46,476 bases of DNA from Citrobacter sp. Awk 4 (GCF_028069725.1 NZ_JANEWG010000025.1:20916-67391), one strand, 5' to 3'; positions 19,228 through 29,634 are shown, numbered from the stretch's first letter. The notes: a model not told the origin generated them from the letters alone. Numbers and translations: made by a program.

Positions 19228-20400
19228 TTATGCCTTATGGTGAAAATAGTCGCTCAGACGCGAAAAAACGCCGCCTTTGCCAACGGACTCCAGCGTCACC
19301 AGCGGCCAGTGCGCGACCAGTTTGTCACGATCGTAGAGTTCAATTTCGCCAACCCGCTGATGCGCGGTAATGGGTGCGACAATCTCTTTTCTATCAAGCA
19401 CATATTTTGCTTTGATATTAGGAATTTCTGCTTTTGGAAGCGCCAACCAAAAATCCTGCTCAGTGCCTAAGGCTATTTTCTCTTTGTCACCGTACCAAAT
19501 ACGCTCGCTACCGACTTTTTTCCCACTTTTAAGAATTTGCACCGTGTCGAAATTCTGCTGCCCCCAGTGCAGCAGTTTGCGGGCTTGTTCTTCACGGCCT
19601 TTCGGGCTTTCAGCCCCCATAACCACAGCGATAAGACGGCGCTGCCCATCCACAGCAGAGGCGATCAGGTTATATCCGGCACCCGATGTGTGTCCGGTTT
19701 TAAGACCATCGACGTTTAGCGTTTTATCCCACAGCAGACCGTTGCGGTTTTGCTGGGTGATGCCATTCCAGGTCAGGCTCTTTTCGCTATACATATGATA
19801 AAACTCAGGTTCGCCATGAATAATCGCACGCGAAAGTACCGCAAGGTCATATGCAGAACTGTGCTGACCCGGCGCATCCAGACCATGTACCGTTTCAAAA
19901 TGCGTATCCTGCAAATTTAGCTTTTGCACATAGCGGTTCATCATGGCCACAAACTGCGGCTGTCCCCCGGCAATGTAATCTGCCAGCGCCACGCAAGCAT
20001 CGTTGCCTGAATCGACGATCAGCCCACGACTTAAATCATGCACCGTAACGCGGTCGCCCTCTTTTAAAAACATCAATGAGGACCCCACAAACACGGGGTT
20101 GTCTTTTGCCCAGGCATCACGCCCGACAGTCACAATATCGTCGCGGTTAATGCGATGGCTGTCGATGGCGCGGTCAACCACATACCCGGTCATCAGTTTG
20201 GTCAGGCTGGCAGGATTACGCTGCTGATGTTCATTATTGGCGGTAAGAATTTGCCCTGTCGTGTAATCCATTAACACCCACGCCCCTGCATCAATGGCGG
20301 GCGGCTGAGGGGCAAAGTCGGGGGTATCCGCTGCAAAGGCAGATGAGAGATTCAACGCAAACAGCGAAGCGGCAATAAACAAACGGGATTTCAACAGCAT
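19228..20400 (-). CDS. dacD: DacD, D-alanyl-D-alanine carboxypeptidase (PBP6b)
   Basis: A 390-residue periplasmic penicillin-binding protein that trims the terminal D-Ala from peptidoglycan pentapeptides. A signal peptide covers residues 1-23 (cleavage after SAFA). Active-site motifs are SLTK (Ser65-Lys68), SGN (131-133) and KTG (234-236). The C terminus (FSRLSDYFHHKA) is the amphipathic membrane anchor of this group. I chose the ATG at 20400, after a GAGG site; 19 further upstream residues in frame would spoil the signal peptide. Confidence 0.96.
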   Translation of the reverse strand: MLLKSRLFIAASLFALNLSSAFAADTPDFAPQPPAIDAGAWVLMDYTTGQILTANNEHQQRNPASLTKLMTGYVVDRAIDSHRINRDDIVTVGRDAWAKDNPVFVGSSLMFLKEGDRVTVHDLSRGLIVDSGNDACVALADYIAGGQPQFVAMMNRYVQKLNLQDTHFETVHGLDAPGQHSSAYDLAVLSRAIIHGEPEFYHMYSEKSLTWNGITQQNRNGLLWDKTLNVDGLKTGHTSGAGYNLIASAVDGQRRLIAVVMGAESPKGREEQARKLLHWGQQNFDTVQILKSGKKVGSERIWYGDKEKIALGTEQDFWLALPKAEIPNIKAKYVLDRKEIVAPITAHQRVGEIELYDRDKLVAHWPLVTLESVGKGGVFSRLSDYFHHKA

Positions 20401-20455
20401 GTCCTCGGAAGAGAATAATTTGCTGTTCTTTTTACGGAAGTTCTGCTGAACAAAC

Positions 20456-20501
20456 ATGAAAAAATTGCAAGAAAATGTGACTTAATGCACATTTTCTTGC
20501 A
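20456..20501 (-). terminator. rho-independent terminator of phsABC
   Basis: A perfect 14-base inverted repeat, TGCAAGAAAATGTG (20466-20479) and CACATTTTCTTGCA (20488-20501), with an 8-base loop. On the - strand it is followed by ATTTTTTC, giving the T-tract of an intrinsic terminator about 50 bases after the phsC stop. The same 149-base gap must also hold the dacD promoter. Confidence 0.8.
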
Positions 20502-20549
20502 TGAATTTACCTCAACGCGCCTGTTTTTCGGGTTACAGCGCGTGGAAAA

Positions 20550-21317
20550 TTATCCCTTACGCGGTGACGTTTCCGCATGATGACTGCGATGGCGGTGATA
20601 ACCATCTATCATGCTGCGGAAAATTTGCCCAGGTGTATCACCCAGCGTGCAAAGGTAGATGTGTGCACAAATAAACATCAGCCCAATGATGGCTAACGCC
20701 ATATGCAACACCAGCATGACCGGACCCGCCCCCACGAATTGCGGATACAGACACAGAAATCCGCTGATAATTAACAGAGGCACGAGCGCATACATGATTG
20801 CCAGATACGCCAGTTGTTGTAGCGGATTAAATTTGTTCTCCGTCGTGGCGGCATAAGGGTGCGCTTCACCACGCATAATGCCGCACAGGTAAAAACGCGT
20901 CTGCCGCAGACACCGTGTAACCAGTCCACTGACGTTCACCTTGTAGTGATGTCCGTTGCCGCCGAAAGCATTTATGAGAATGAAGCCAATCCAACATGCC
21001 GCCAGTGCAAATCCGCACACGGTATGGATTTTCACCATTAATGCCACGGGTCCGATGGAGAAATGGCCAAACAGACCACTGAGCAACAGCAGGACAAAGA
21101 GCAGCGCATTTCCCCAGTGCCAGCGGCGGATCGCCAGTGAATAGAGGTAGTCACGCTGTTCCTCCCCTGTCGCCGTTTTCGGTGCAAACATGGCGCGCAA
21201 CAGCGCATGCGCCGCGAGTGCGGCAAGCAGCATCAATACGACTCCCCCCGCGCAGACGAGCCATAAAGGCCAGTAATCCGGCGCGTAGTTCAGTTCCGCT
21301 CCCCAGATGGTATTCAT
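20550..21317 (-). CDS. phsC: PhsC, thiosulfate reductase cytochrome b subunit
   Basis: A 255-residue membrane cytochrome of the formate dehydrogenase gamma/PhsC type. It takes electrons from menaquinol and passes them to PhsB. About five membrane segments are visible (for example [75 protein letters not shown]). His residues in [22 protein letters not shown] and CAHIYL are likely haem ligands. It overlaps phsB by four bases. Length matches Salmonella within one residue. Confidence 0.95.
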   Translation of the reverse strand: MNTIWGAELNYAPDYWPLWLVCAGGVVLMLLAALAAHALLRAMFAPKTATGEEQRDYLYSLAIRRWHWGNALLFVLLLLSGLFGHFSIGPVALMVKIHTVCGFALAACWIGFILINAFGGNGHHYKVNVSGLVTRCLRQTRFYLCGIMRGEAHPYAATTENKFNPLQQLAYLAIMYALVPLLIISGFLCLYPQFVGAGPVMLVLHMALAIIGLMFICAHIYLCTLGDTPGQIFRSMIDGYHRHRSHHAETSPRKG

Positions 21318-21892
21318 ATTTTACCCTCCTGATGTATCTCCTTACGTCGGTACAGGCTGACCGCGCCACTACGCTCTTCCTGCTGCCGATACACCTCTTT
21401 TTGGCCGATCCAGTGTTGGATCTCCGGTTCATCGAGTCGGCCAAATTTCAGCGCATCCGTCGGACAAACAGAGACGCAGGCAGGTTGTTGTCCCGATGCC
21501 AGACGCGTATCGGCACAGAAGTTACATTTGTCGGCAACCCCCGTTTGTGGATGCAGGTAACGAACGTGGAACGGACACGCTGCAACACAATAATCGCAGC
21601 CGATACAGCGCGATTTATCGACCTGCACGATGCCGTTTTCATCACGGAATGAAGCACCAGTTGGGCAAACCGTAACGCAGGGAGCCTCTTCGCAATGCTG
21701 ACATGAGACCCGGATAAAACTAAAATGATTCAGCGTGGCAGATTCAGGTTCAGGCGTTCGGATCTGCACCTGAACGCGGCTAAATCCCTCAGGGACATCA
21801 TTAAGCACCTTGCAGGCCACCGTGCACGCCTGGCATCCAATGCAGCGTTTCTCGTCATGCAACATGACATATGAATTCGTCGGTTGATTCAT
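21314..21892 (-). CDS. phsB: PhsB, thiosulfate reductase iron-sulfur subunit
   Basis: A 192-residue ferredoxin-type electron transfer subunit. It has four cysteine clusters: [11 protein letters not shown] near the N terminus, [26 protein letters not shown] and a later CNFC...CVSVCP, as expected for four 4Fe-4S centres. It links PhsC to PhsA. An alternative start at 21910 (MRREES) would overlap the phsA stop as ATGA, but the bases there form the strong AGGAGGGAGG ribosome site for the ATG at 21892. Confidence 0.95.
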   Translation of the reverse strand: MNQPTNSYVMLHDEKRCIGCQACTVACKVLNDVPEGFSRVQVQIRTPEPESATLNHFSFIRVSCQHCEEAPCVTVCPTGASFRDENGIVQVDKSRCIGCDYCVAACPFHVRYLHPQTGVADKCNFCADTRLASGQQPACVSVCPTDALKFGRLDEPEIQHWIGQKEVYRQQEERSGAVSLYRRKEIHQEGKI

Positions 21893-21906
21893 GCTTTCCT
21901 CCCTCC

Positions 21907-24183
21907 TCATGCCCGGCTAAGCGTGACGCCAGCGGTATGCACCACTGTGCCAGAAACCGGACTGGTCACATGCGGCAGCAAATTTCCGGAGTGAATACCG
22001 TGCGTTGTCGCGGCGGTTTTCGCCCCGGCCTTCGCCCCAAATCCCATGTAAACAAACAGCGTATCGGGTCGAATTCCTGCCGTGACCAGCGCTTTCCCTT
22101 TTTCTTTGCCGGTTGCATTTTCCAGCCACACCTCGTCCCCATTGCGAATGCCCTTTTCGCGGGCTGTTTGCGGGTGGATCCAAACGGCGTTATCCCACAT
22201 CAACTCACTGAGTAACGGGACATACTGCGTCGCGCCGTTGGTGTGTACGGCAACCTTGCCCTGAATAAAATAGAGTTGGTCGTCATTTTTCAATGCGATG
22301 TGGCGGGCCTGAGGGACACCATAGCCAGGTAATAAGGCCTCCAGCGCTTCAGAGTACAGCTCGATTTTGCCGGACGGCGATTTGAAACGTAGCTGGTCGC
22401 TATAGGTTCCTTCACTGTCTGTCGGCATAGCACCGGGAAAACGCGTGACAAACTGACGAACGGATTCTGGCTCACGCAGCAAAAGCGGCACGCCCCATTC
22501 CCGATACCCTTTCTGGCGCAATTCCGCTGACAAACCATGATCGCCATTAAGCTGATATAGCTGGCGAGTCTGCATATCCTGCCAGGGATAGTACTGACCC
22601 AGACCTAGCTGCACTGCCAGCTCTTTCCAGATTTGCCAGCTCGGACGCGCCTCGCCGATAGGATCCACGACCTGCTGGCGCAATGCGTAAGCAGGATTCA
22701 GCCCGGACATGTCGGAGACTTCTTCATCACGTTCCAGATAAGTGCATTCTGGTAACAGATAGTCTGCGTAAGCCGCGCTTTCACTCAGATAAACATCGCA
22801 GCTCACGACCAAATCCAACTGCTCCATGGTTTTCACCAGGTCCGGTCGGCAAGTGACGGTTTGCAATGGATTGTGGCGGGACATAATCCAGCCCTTCACC
22901 GGGTAAGGCGTTTGTTTTAGCGTCGCGTCAATCACGCTTTGGACGACACCACCGCCTGCGGCGATAAATTTGAATTGCGGCGCCACTAAATCAATGCGTT
23001 GCGCCGTCGGCTTGGGCATGTTTTTGACGTCAGGTTTGGCCAGTACCGGAGCGACCGTTTCGCCAGCCAGTTTGTTATACGTTGCGGCCCCTTTTTTCTG
23101 GTACAGCCCGCCCTCGCGCTCAATATTTCCGAGCAGCACGTTCAGGGTAAAAATCATGCGCCGCATGTCGATCTCTTCTTGAGAGAATGTTGCGCGATGA
23201 CCAGGACTTATCATGGCATGCGGCGCACTGGCAGCGAGCTCTCGCGTGACCCGTACAATAACGTCGGCAGGCACATCGGCATGCTGTTGCGCCCAGGCAG
23301 GCGTAGTCTCTTTCACCGCATCCGCTAATTGTGAGAATCCGCTGGTGTAACGCTCAACAAAGGCGGCGTCGTAGAGATTTTCGTTGATCATGACGTGGCA
23401 CATTGCCATCAACACCGGTAAATCACCGCCTGGACGGATCGCATGCCACTCATCCGCTTTGCTGGAGAAAACGGACAGACGCGGATCGAAGCTGACCATT
23501 TTGGCCCCCTTCTCCTGCGCCGTCATCAATTCATGGGTTTCCGCAACTTCAATTCCCTCATACAAATTGTGTCCAAATGAGACCATGTAACGGGTATTTG
23601 CGATGTCCATCGCCAGATCCCCACCCATCATCACTTTTGCTGCGATGGATTTTCCGGCAGGACACGTTGAAGCATGTGTGAAGGTATTAGGCGAGCCGAA
23701 GGCGGTCGCCAGGTGAAAAAGATGACCAGAAAGCGAACCGGACTTGGAAGAAAATACGACCCCTTCCGGCCCGCATTGCTTTTTAATCTCCGTCATTTTT
23801 TCAGCAATTTCTTTATAGGCCTGCTGCCAGCTTATGACCTGCCATTCGCCGCCGCCGCGTGGGCCGGTACGCTTCATGGGTTTTACAATACGATGAGGAT
23901 CATTGACCAGGCTGACACCGCTGCCGCCCCGGGCACAAACACGCGTTCCCTGCTGAGGCGCGTGAGGATTACCCTGAATAAAAACCGTCTTATTTTTAAT
24001 GACCTGTGCCTGAATCGGACACCGGTAAGAACACATTTCGCACAGACTTGGCGTCAGGGATGTTTTGCCATTCACCCCCTCTGTCGGATTGCGCGCCAGT
24101 GCTCCGGGTGCAAAGCCACCTATCGCGCACGCGGAACAACTCAACCCGACGCCTTGCAAAAAACTACGCCGACTGATGCTCAT
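21907..24183 (-). CDS. phsA: PhsA, thiosulfate reductase molybdopterin subunit
   Basis: A 758-residue catalytic subunit that reduces thiosulfate to sulfide and sulfite. A Tat signal with twin arginines (SRRSFLQG) precedes a hydrophobic stretch ending near ALA at 30, so it is exported folded. An iron-sulfur motif C-x2-C-x3-C (CEMCSYRC, about 48-55) and a later Cys in GTRVCARGG follow. The Cys in [10 protein letters not shown] is the likely molybdenum ligand. The length equals Salmonella PhsA. AGGAGG precedes the ATG. Confidence 0.96.
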   Translation of the reverse strand: MSISRRSFLQGVGLSCSACAIGGFAPGALARNPTEGVNGKTSLTPSLCEMCSYRCPIQAQVIKNKTVFIQGNPHAPQQGTRVCARGGSGVSLVNDPHRIVKPMKRTGPRGGGEWQVISWQQAYKEIAEKMTEIKKQCGPEGVVFSSKSGSLSGHLFHLATAFGSPNTFTHASTCPAGKSIAAKVMMGGDLAMDIANTRYMVSFGHNLYEGIEVAETHELMTAQEKGAKMVSFDPRLSVFSSKADEWHAIRPGGDLPVLMAMCHVMINENLYDAAFVERYTSGFSQLADAVKETTPAWAQQHADVPADVIVRVTRELAASAPHAMISPGHRATFSQEEIDMRRMIFTLNVLLGNIEREGGLYQKKGAATYNKLAGETVAPVLAKPDVKNMPKPTAQRIDLVAPQFKFIAAGGGVVQSVIDATLKQTPYPVKGWIMSRHNPLQTVTCRPDLVKTMEQLDLVVSCDVYLSESAAYADYLLPECTYLERDEEVSDMSGLNPAYALRQQVVDPIGEARPSWQIWKELAVQLGLGQYYPWQDMQTRQLYQLNGDHGLSAELRQKGYREWGVPLLLREPESVRQFVTRFPGAMPTDSEGTYSDQLRFKSPSGKIELYSEALEALLPGYGVPQARHIALKNDDQLYFIQGKVAVHTNGATQYVPLLSELMWDNAVWIHPQTAREKGIRNGDEVWLENATGKEKGKALVTAGIRPDTLFVYMGFGAKAGAKTAATTHGIHSGNLLPHVTSPVSGTVVHTAGVTLSRA

Positions 24184-24569
24184 ATAACCTCCTGTTATTA
24201 GATATATCCAATAATTATATTGAATATATCCCTTGAATTTATGTTCCTACTCACAATTCATAACAGAGGGTAATAAAATATATAAATAGCTAAAAATTGT
24301 TACTTATCAAAAGATTCCAAATACAGCCTAATAATGACAGTTATCGTAAAAATAACCCCGTTAATTGTTGATAATTTATATGTCCCCTAAGTTCACGCTA
24401 TTAAAACAGAGATAAAAGCCGGTGAAGTCATTTCTGTATTCGCTGGAATTTAATAATAACCCGATTAATTCGCATTCGTGATTCAGGTAACACTCCGGTC
24501 TTGCTGATTACCCTGGCGTTTTTTGTTACTCTTACGAGAGCGAAAATTGAAACCGGGTACAACTCCACA
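24184..24569. promoter_or_regulatory. divergent phsA-sbcB intergenic region
   Basis: A 386-base AT-rich gap with no gene. Next to phsA is a 30-base near-palindrome (24201-24230). At 24297-24310 the sequence TTGTTACTTATCAA matches an FNR half-site pair with one mismatch, about 115 bases before the phsA start, fitting anaerobic control. Nothing resembling the sopA gene, which occupies this place in Salmonella, is present. The sbcB side has no obvious strong promoter. Confidence 0.5.
24201..24230. repeat. 30-bp near-palindrome before phsA
   Basis: Arms GATATATCCAATA (24201-24213) and TATTGAATATATC (24218-24230) match in 12 of 13 positions around a 4-base ATTA centre. It lies 18 bases upstream of the phsA ATG and adjoins the ribosome binding site. 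It may be an operator or an mRNA hairpin. Confidence 0.75.
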
Positions 24570-25994
24570 ATGAATGATGGCAAGCAGCTCCCTACCTTTT
24601 TGTTCCACGATTACGAAACATTTGGTACACACCCCGCACTGGACAGACCCGCACAGTTCGCCGCGATTCGCACCGATAGCGATTTTAACGTTATTGGCGA
24701 GCCGGAGGTGTTTTACTGTAAGCCTGCCGATGATTACCTCCCGCAGCCGCAGGCCGTGCTGATCACCGGTATCACACCTCAGGAAGCGCGGGAAAAAGGG
24801 GAAAACGAAGTCACGTTCGCTCAACGAATTCACGCACTGTTTACCGTGCCGAAGACCTGTATTCTTGGCTACAACAATGTCCGCTTTGATGATGAAGTCA
24901 CGCGCAATATTCTGTACCGTAACTTTTACGATCCCTACGCCTGGAGCTGGCAACACGATAACTCTCGTTGGGATCTGCTGGATGTGATGCGCGCCTGTTA
25001 CGCCCTGCGTCCGGAAGGGATCAACTGGCCGGAAAACGATGACGGACTGCCCAGTTTTCGCCTTGAACATTTAACCAAAGCCAACGGGATTGAACACGCT
25101 AACGCACACGATGCAATGGCCGATGTTTATGCGACTATCGCGATGGCGCAACTGGTGAAGTCACGCCAGCCGCGTTTGTTTGAGTATCTTTACACCCACC
25201 GTAACAAGCATAAGCTGGCCGCGCTGATTGATGTCCCTCAGATGAAGCCGCTGGTCCATGTCTCTGGTATGTTTGGCGCATGGCGCGGCAATACCAGTTG
25301 GGTGGCCCCGCTGGCCTGGCACCCGGAAAATCGCAATGCGGTGATCATGGTGGATCTGGCGGGTGATATTTCCCCGTTACTGGAACTTGACAGCAATACC
25401 CTGCGCGAGCGGTTGTACACTGCCAAAGCCGATCTGGGCGATAACGCCGCGGTTCCCGTTAAACTGGTGCATATCAATAAGTGCCCGGTACTGGCGCAGG
25501 CCAATACGCTGCGACCGGAAGATGCAGACCGGTTGGGCATTAATCGCCAGCAATGTCTCGATAATCTGAAAGTGTTACGCGAAAACCCGCAGGTGCGCGA
25601 TAAAGTCGTGGCGATCTTTGCAGAAGCAGAGCCATTTACCCCTTCAGATAACGTTGATGCACAGCTCTATAACGGTTTTTTCAGCGATGCGGACCGTGAA
25701 GCCATGAAAATCATTCTGGAAACGGACCCACGAAATTTACCCGCGCTTGATATCACTTTTGCCGATAAGCGTATAGAAAAACTGCTGTTTAATTATCGCG
25801 CCCGTAATTTCCCCGGCACGCTGGATGAAGCGGAACAACAGCGCTGGCTGGATCACCGCCGTCAGGTTTTCACGCCAGAGTTTTTGCAACGCTATGCGGA
25901 TGAATTGCAGATGTTGTATCAGCAGTATGCCGACGACAGCGAGAAGCAGGCGTTACTGAAATCACTGTGGCAATACGCTGAAGAGATTGTTTGA
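24570..25994 (+). CDS. sbcB: SbcB, exodeoxyribonuclease I
   Basis: A 474-residue 3'-5' single-strand DNA exonuclease acting in recombination and mismatch repair. The DEDD-type N-terminal nuclease motif HDYETFG gives Asp14 and Glu16; AHDAMADVYAT supplies the third motif. The SH3-like and helical C-terminal regions are complete. The ATG at 24570 gives the family start (NDGKQ..TFLFHDYETFG) although the ribosome site is weak; 23 further codons upstream are open but have no family match. Confidence 0.95.
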   Translation: MNDGKQLPTFLFHDYETFGTHPALDRPAQFAAIRTDSDFNVIGEPEVFYCKPADDYLPQPQAVLITGITPQEAREKGENEVTFAQRIHALFTVPKTCILGYNNVRFDDEVTRNILYRNFYDPYAWSWQHDNSRWDLLDVMRACYALRPEGINWPENDDGLPSFRLEHLTKANGIEHANAHDAMADVYATIAMAQLVKSRQPRLFEYLYTHRNKHKLAALIDVPQMKPLVHVSGMFGAWRGNTSWVAPLAWHPENRNAVIMVDLAGDISPLLELDSNTLRERLYTAKADLGDNAAVPVKLVHINKCPVLAQANTLRPEDADRLGINRQQCLDNLKVLRENPQVRDKVVAIFAEAEPFTPSDNVDAQLYNGFFSDADREAMKIILETDPRNLPALDITFADKRIEKLLFNYRARNFPGTLDEAEQQRWLDHRRQVFTPEFLQRYADELQMLYQQYADDSEKQALLKSLWQYAEEIV

Positions 25995-26032
25995 GAACCG
26001 AATAAGTCCCTACTGACTGAATTTGCAGCATA

Positions 26033-26069
26033 AAAAAACCGGAGACAGCTCACAGCGCTCCGGTTTTTT
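26033..26069. terminator. bidirectional terminator between sbcB and plaP
   Basis: AAAAAACCGGAG (26033-26044) and CTCCGGTTTTTT (26058-26069) form a stem with a 13-base loop and an A-tract/T-tract on its two sides. It can stop both the sbcB transcript and the converging plaP transcript. Confidence 0.92.
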
Positions 26070-26107
26070 ATAATGCGCCTGACGAACAGGCGCAGAAAAA
26101 TTAGTGG

Positions 26108-27466
26108 TTATGCGACGTCTTCGTACTGCGGCACCGGGTTGCGGAAGCTTTTGGTCACGCATGCCAGATAAATCAGGCCAATCGCGGCCCAGATCAAGCC
26201 CAGCACCATGGAGCTCTCTTCCAGGTTAACCCACAGCGCGCCAACGGTCAGCGCACCACACATCGGCAGGAACAGATACTGGAAATGGTCTTTCAGCGTT
26301 TTGTTGCGCTTCTCACGGATCCAGAACTGCGAAATTACCGACAGGTTCACAAATGTAAAGGCCACCAGCGCACCGAAGTTGATAAGCGCAGTCGCCATCA
26401 CCAGGTCAAAGTTGATTGCCAGCAGAGCAATCGCTCCCACCAGGATGATGTTCATCGCTGGAGTACGCCATTTCGGGTGAACGTAACCGAAGAAACTTTT
26501 CGGGAACACGCCGTCACGACCCATCACGTACATTAAACGCGCTACGCCTGCATGCGCCGCCATACCAGAAGCCAGTACGGTGATGGTGGAGAAGATCAAC
26601 GCACCAACCTGGAAGGTTTTACCGGCAACATACAGCATAATTTCTGGCTGAGAGGCATCCGGCTCTTTAAAGCGAGAGATATCCGGGAAGTACAGTTGCA
26701 GGAAGTAGGTTGCAAAGATGAAGATCAGACCACCGATAAGCGCGGTCAGGAAGATCGCACGCGGAATAACGCGCTCTGCATCTTTGGTTTCTTCCGACAG
26801 GTTGCTGATGCCGTCAAACCCGGTAAAGGAGAAGCACAGAATCGTCGCACCGGTGATCATCGGAATAACGTGTGCATCACCAGACCAGAACGGGCGCGAG
26901 CTGGCCAGCGTACCGGCACCTTCGCCTTCAAACACCCCGTACACCACCATGCCCAAAATGACCGCGATCAGCACCACCTGCAACACCACAATAACGGTAT
27001 TGAAGTTCGCCACGGATTTGAGACTGCGCAGGTTAAAGGCCGTCATAAACGCCACCAGGGCGATAACGAACATCCACGATGGGATCGAAGGCACAAGGGC
27101 TTCAAAGTAAATTTTCGCCAGCAGAATGTTGATCATCGGCGCGAACAGGTAGTCGAGCAGAGAAGACCAACCCACCATAAAACCGACGGTAGGGCTAATG
27201 GATTTCTGGGCATAGGTATACGCAGAGCCTGCAGAAGGGAAACGGCGTACCAGCTTCCCGTAGCTCAGCGCCGTAAACAGAATAGCGATCAACGCGAAGG
27301 CATATGCCGTCGGTACGTGACCGTCTGTGAGGCCTGAAACGATACCAAAAGTATCGAACAGCGTCATCGGCTGCATATAGGCAAGGCCCATCATAACAAC
27401 CGGAACCAACGTAAGTGTCTTACGTAATTCCACGCGAGAGGTGTTTGGAGTAACGTTATGCGACAT
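26108..27466 (-). CDS. plaP: PlaP (YeeF), APC-family putrescine importer
   Basis: A 452-residue amino acid/polyamine transporter with about 12 membrane segments. In E. coli PlaP imports putrescine with protons and supports surface motility. The N-terminal [21 protein letters not shown] and the [18 protein letters not shown] segment are typical of APC carriers. Two in-frame ATGs lie two codons apart (27472 and 27466); the second is seven bases from AGGGG and is preferred. It is preceded in the same direction by yeeZ and yeeY, with a terminator between. Confidence 0.9.
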   Translation of the reverse strand: MSHNVTPNTSRVELRKTLTLVPVVMMGLAYMQPMTLFDTFGIVSGLTDGHVPTAYAFALIAILFTALSYGKLVRRFPSAGSAYTYAQKSISPTVGFMVGWSSLLDYLFAPMINILLAKIYFEALVPSIPSWMFVIALVAFMTAFNLRSLKSVANFNTVIVVLQVVLIAVILGMVVYGVFEGEGAGTLASSRPFWSGDAHVIPMITGATILCFSFTGFDGISNLSEETKDAERVIPRAIFLTALIGGLIFIFATYFLQLYFPDISRFKEPDASQPEIMLYVAGKTFQVGALIFSTITVLASGMAAHAGVARLMYVMGRDGVFPKSFFGYVHPKWRTPAMNIILVGAIALLAINFDLVMATALINFGALVAFTFVNLSVISQFWIREKRNKTLKDHFQYLFLPMCGALTVGALWVNLEESSMVLGLIWAAIGLIYLACVTKSFRNPVPQYEDVA

Positions 27467-27612
27467 GGTCATTCCCCTTTACGGCGAATGCCGTCGCGTA
27501 AGCAAAAAATTGCCCCATTTCTATGGATTCCTCAGCGACAACAACTGTCGGTTTTTAGTAAGTATCTATCCGGTACGAAGCCCGGCCTCTTTTATGAATG
27601 ATTGGTTTGATG

Positions 27613-27648
27613 CAAAAAAATAACCGACGCGTATGAAAACGTCGGTTA
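27613..27648 (-). terminator. terminator after yeeY
   Basis: On the - strand a nine-base stem (TAACCGACG with CGTCGGTTA, 27621-27629 and 27640-27648) with a 10-base loop is followed by seven T residues. It lies about 85 bases after the yeeY stop and isolates plaP from yeeZ-yeeY. Confidence 0.9.
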
Positions 27649-27733
27649 ATGTCATTTTTTGCAAGCGGCGTATTTTGCACTAAATTGAGGAGAAATGACA
27701 AGAGAATGAGACGGTCGTCCCAATTTAATTTTT

Positions 27734-28657
27734 CTAATCGATTGATTTATCAACAGCCTCTTTTGCGTAGACACCGGCAATAGCACTATTTGCTAAAATC
27801 TCATCTCGCCACCAGGCGCTGGCCAGCCCCGCCGTCTGCTCGTTCCAGCCAATCCATACCGGTTCAAAGAGGATTTGTGCCACCACTTTCTTCTCTACCA
27901 ATGCGCCACTTTCCAGAAATCGCTGAGCCAGATAACGCGGTAAATAGCCGCATCCCAGCCCACTGATTTGCAGCTCCAGCTTGGTTTTAAAATCAAACAC
28001 CGTTATCGCCTCCTGGTCTTCAAGCAACTGGGACGAAGACGCTGGATGAGTTACGTCGCCAACCACAATGGCGCGAAATCGTTTAATGATGCGGCGGCTT
28101 AACGGTTCTGACTCCTGCACCAAAGGGTGGTGCGGCGCGACGGCAAAAACTTGCTCAAGATATCCCAGCCGCACAAAACCGAAACCGCTTAATGGCGGCG
28201 GTTCATGCATCGCCCCCACAATGATATCCGCCCGTCCCTGTGTGAGCGCTTCCCAGGAGCCACCCAGCACGCCATTGATAAATTTAAGGCGGGTAACGCT
28301 GTGATGTTGATAGAAAGATTCAATGAGTGGCGCCAGAAGTGAAAAAGGAAATGTGTCATCCACACCGATGACCAGTTCGTTTTCCCACCCTTCGTGAAGT
28401 TTGATCGCCTGTTTTTCCAGCTCGCGCACGGTGTGCAGGACTTCCCGGCCTTTTTCCAGCAGCATTTGACCGGTACGGGTGAATTTGGCCCGGTGACCGC
28501 TGCGATCCAGTAATTGAATATTGAGATCGCTTTCGAGTTTGTGGACGGTATAGCTGAGAGCAGAAGGCGTCTTAAATAACTTTGCCGACGCCGCCGCGAA
28601 ACTGCCCTCTTTCTCTAAAGCATCAAGAATGATCAGAACGTCCAGCAGTGGTTTCAT
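27734..28657 (-). CDS. yeeY: YeeY, LysR-family transcription regulator
   Basis: A 307-residue LysR-type regulator. The winged helix-turn-helix lies at about residues 1-60 (ALEKEGSFAAASAKLFKTPSALSYTVHKLE split over two helices), and the effector-binding domain runs from about 88 to the end. The target genes and ligand are unknown; the neighbours yeeZ and plaP are candidates only by position. The start at 28657 has a GAGGGGG ribosome site; 10 extra in-frame residues upstream are unlikely. Confidence 0.92.
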   Translation of the reverse strand: MKPLLDVLIILDALEKEGSFAAASAKLFKTPSALSYTVHKLESDLNIQLLDRSGHRAKFTRTGQMLLEKGREVLHTVRELEKQAIKLHEGWENELVIGVDDTFPFSLLAPLIESFYQHHSVTRLKFINGVLGGSWEALTQGRADIIVGAMHEPPPLSGFGFVRLGYLEQVFAVAPHHPLVQESEPLSRRIIKRFRAIVVGDVTHPASSSQLLEDQEAITVFDFKTKLELQISGLGCGYLPRYLAQRFLESGALVEKKVVAQILFEPVWIGWNEQTAGLASAWWRDEILANSAIAGVYAKEAVDKSID

Positions 28658-28703
28658 GCTCGCCCCCTCAGGGTATATGGCGATCACCTGCTGGCCGTTC
28701 GCG

Positions 28704-29528
28704 TCATTCCATTGGCATCACCAGCGGATCAGGATACTGATACTCAAATCCAAGCTCATTACAAATCCGGCTGCCATCTATAATTTTACCTCTCCCCTTT
28801 TCCGGGCCTTCCCGGAATTTCGGCGGTTCCATTCCCAATAAACGGGCCATCTGCGGGTAGAACACATTACGCGCCGGGTGCGAGGGCGCACATATATTAT
28901 AGATGTGTCCTCCTTTAGGTGCCTGTAACAGAAGGGTGATGACAGCGATCACATCCTCCAGATGCACCAGATTCACCCCCTGCTCGCCATCTGGTGCCAT
29001 TTTACCGGCAAAAAAACGCCCGGGATGTCTTCCTGGCCCCACCAGACCCGCCAGGCGCAGAATATCTACGGAGGTGCCGGGCAAGTTATGCAGCCAGTCT
29101 TCAAGTTCCTTCAGTACACGCCCGCTTGCCGTCACCGGATTACGCGCCATGTTCTCTTTGACCGTCCCCTGCACATCGCCGTAGACCGATGTAGAACTGG
29201 TAAAGAGAATACGCGGGATACGATGCGCCAGCGCACTATCAACCAGCTCCTGCATCGCCTGCAGGTAAAAATCCTCACCAGGACCGCTACGACGCGCAGG
29301 CAGCGTTACCACCAATGCATCCACATCCATTAAGGCATCAAGGTCATCCGTTTCGCATATCAGTTCCGGTTCCAGGCGCAGCGGATAGCTTTCAATACCG
29401 CTCATGCGGGCCGCGTCCACCCCATCCTGAGTGGTCTTACTGCCGATAACCTGCCAGCCTTTCGCGGCCAGAGACATCGCCAGCGGCATGCCTAACCAAC
29501 CTAAACCGACAATCGCGACCTTTTTCAT
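28704..29528 (-). CDS. yeeZ: YeeZ, NAD(P)-binding sugar-epimerase-like protein
   Basis: A 274-residue SDR-like protein of the extended epimerase type. The dinucleotide loop is VGLGWLGMPL (about 7-16). STSVYGD (about 111-117) resembles the Ser-Tyr part of the active site, but the usual Lys of YxxxK is replaced (YGDVQ), so catalysis is doubtful. The substrate is unknown. AGGAG precedes the ATG. It lies 46 bases upstream of yeeY in the same direction, so the two are probably co-transcribed. Confidence 0.92.
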   Translation of the reverse strand: MKKVAIVGLGWLGMPLAMSLAAKGWQVIGSKTTQDGVDAARMSGIESYPLRLEPELICETDDLDALMDVDALVVTLPARRSGPGEDFYLQAMQELVDSALAHRIPRILFTSSTSVYGDVQGTVKENMARNPVTASGRVLKELEDWLHNLPGTSVDILRLAGLVGPGRHPGRFFAGKMAPDGEQGVNLVHLEDVIAVITLLLQAPKGGHIYNICAPSHPARNVFYPQMARLLGMEPPKFREGPEKGRGKIIDGSRICNELGFEYQYPDPLVMPME

Positions 29529-29634
29529 CCCTTTTCTCCTGAATCTGGCACCATTTATATAAGGCTACGCCAGCATGGTGTGACTGACAATTCATACCAC
29601 TAATATGAAATGAATTAATGTACAAAAAAAGCCC

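Noticed and set aside
26552-27337. 261-codon open frame opposite plaP
   Set aside because: The product is an Arg/His/Gln-rich sequence typical of an antisense reading of a membrane protein gene.
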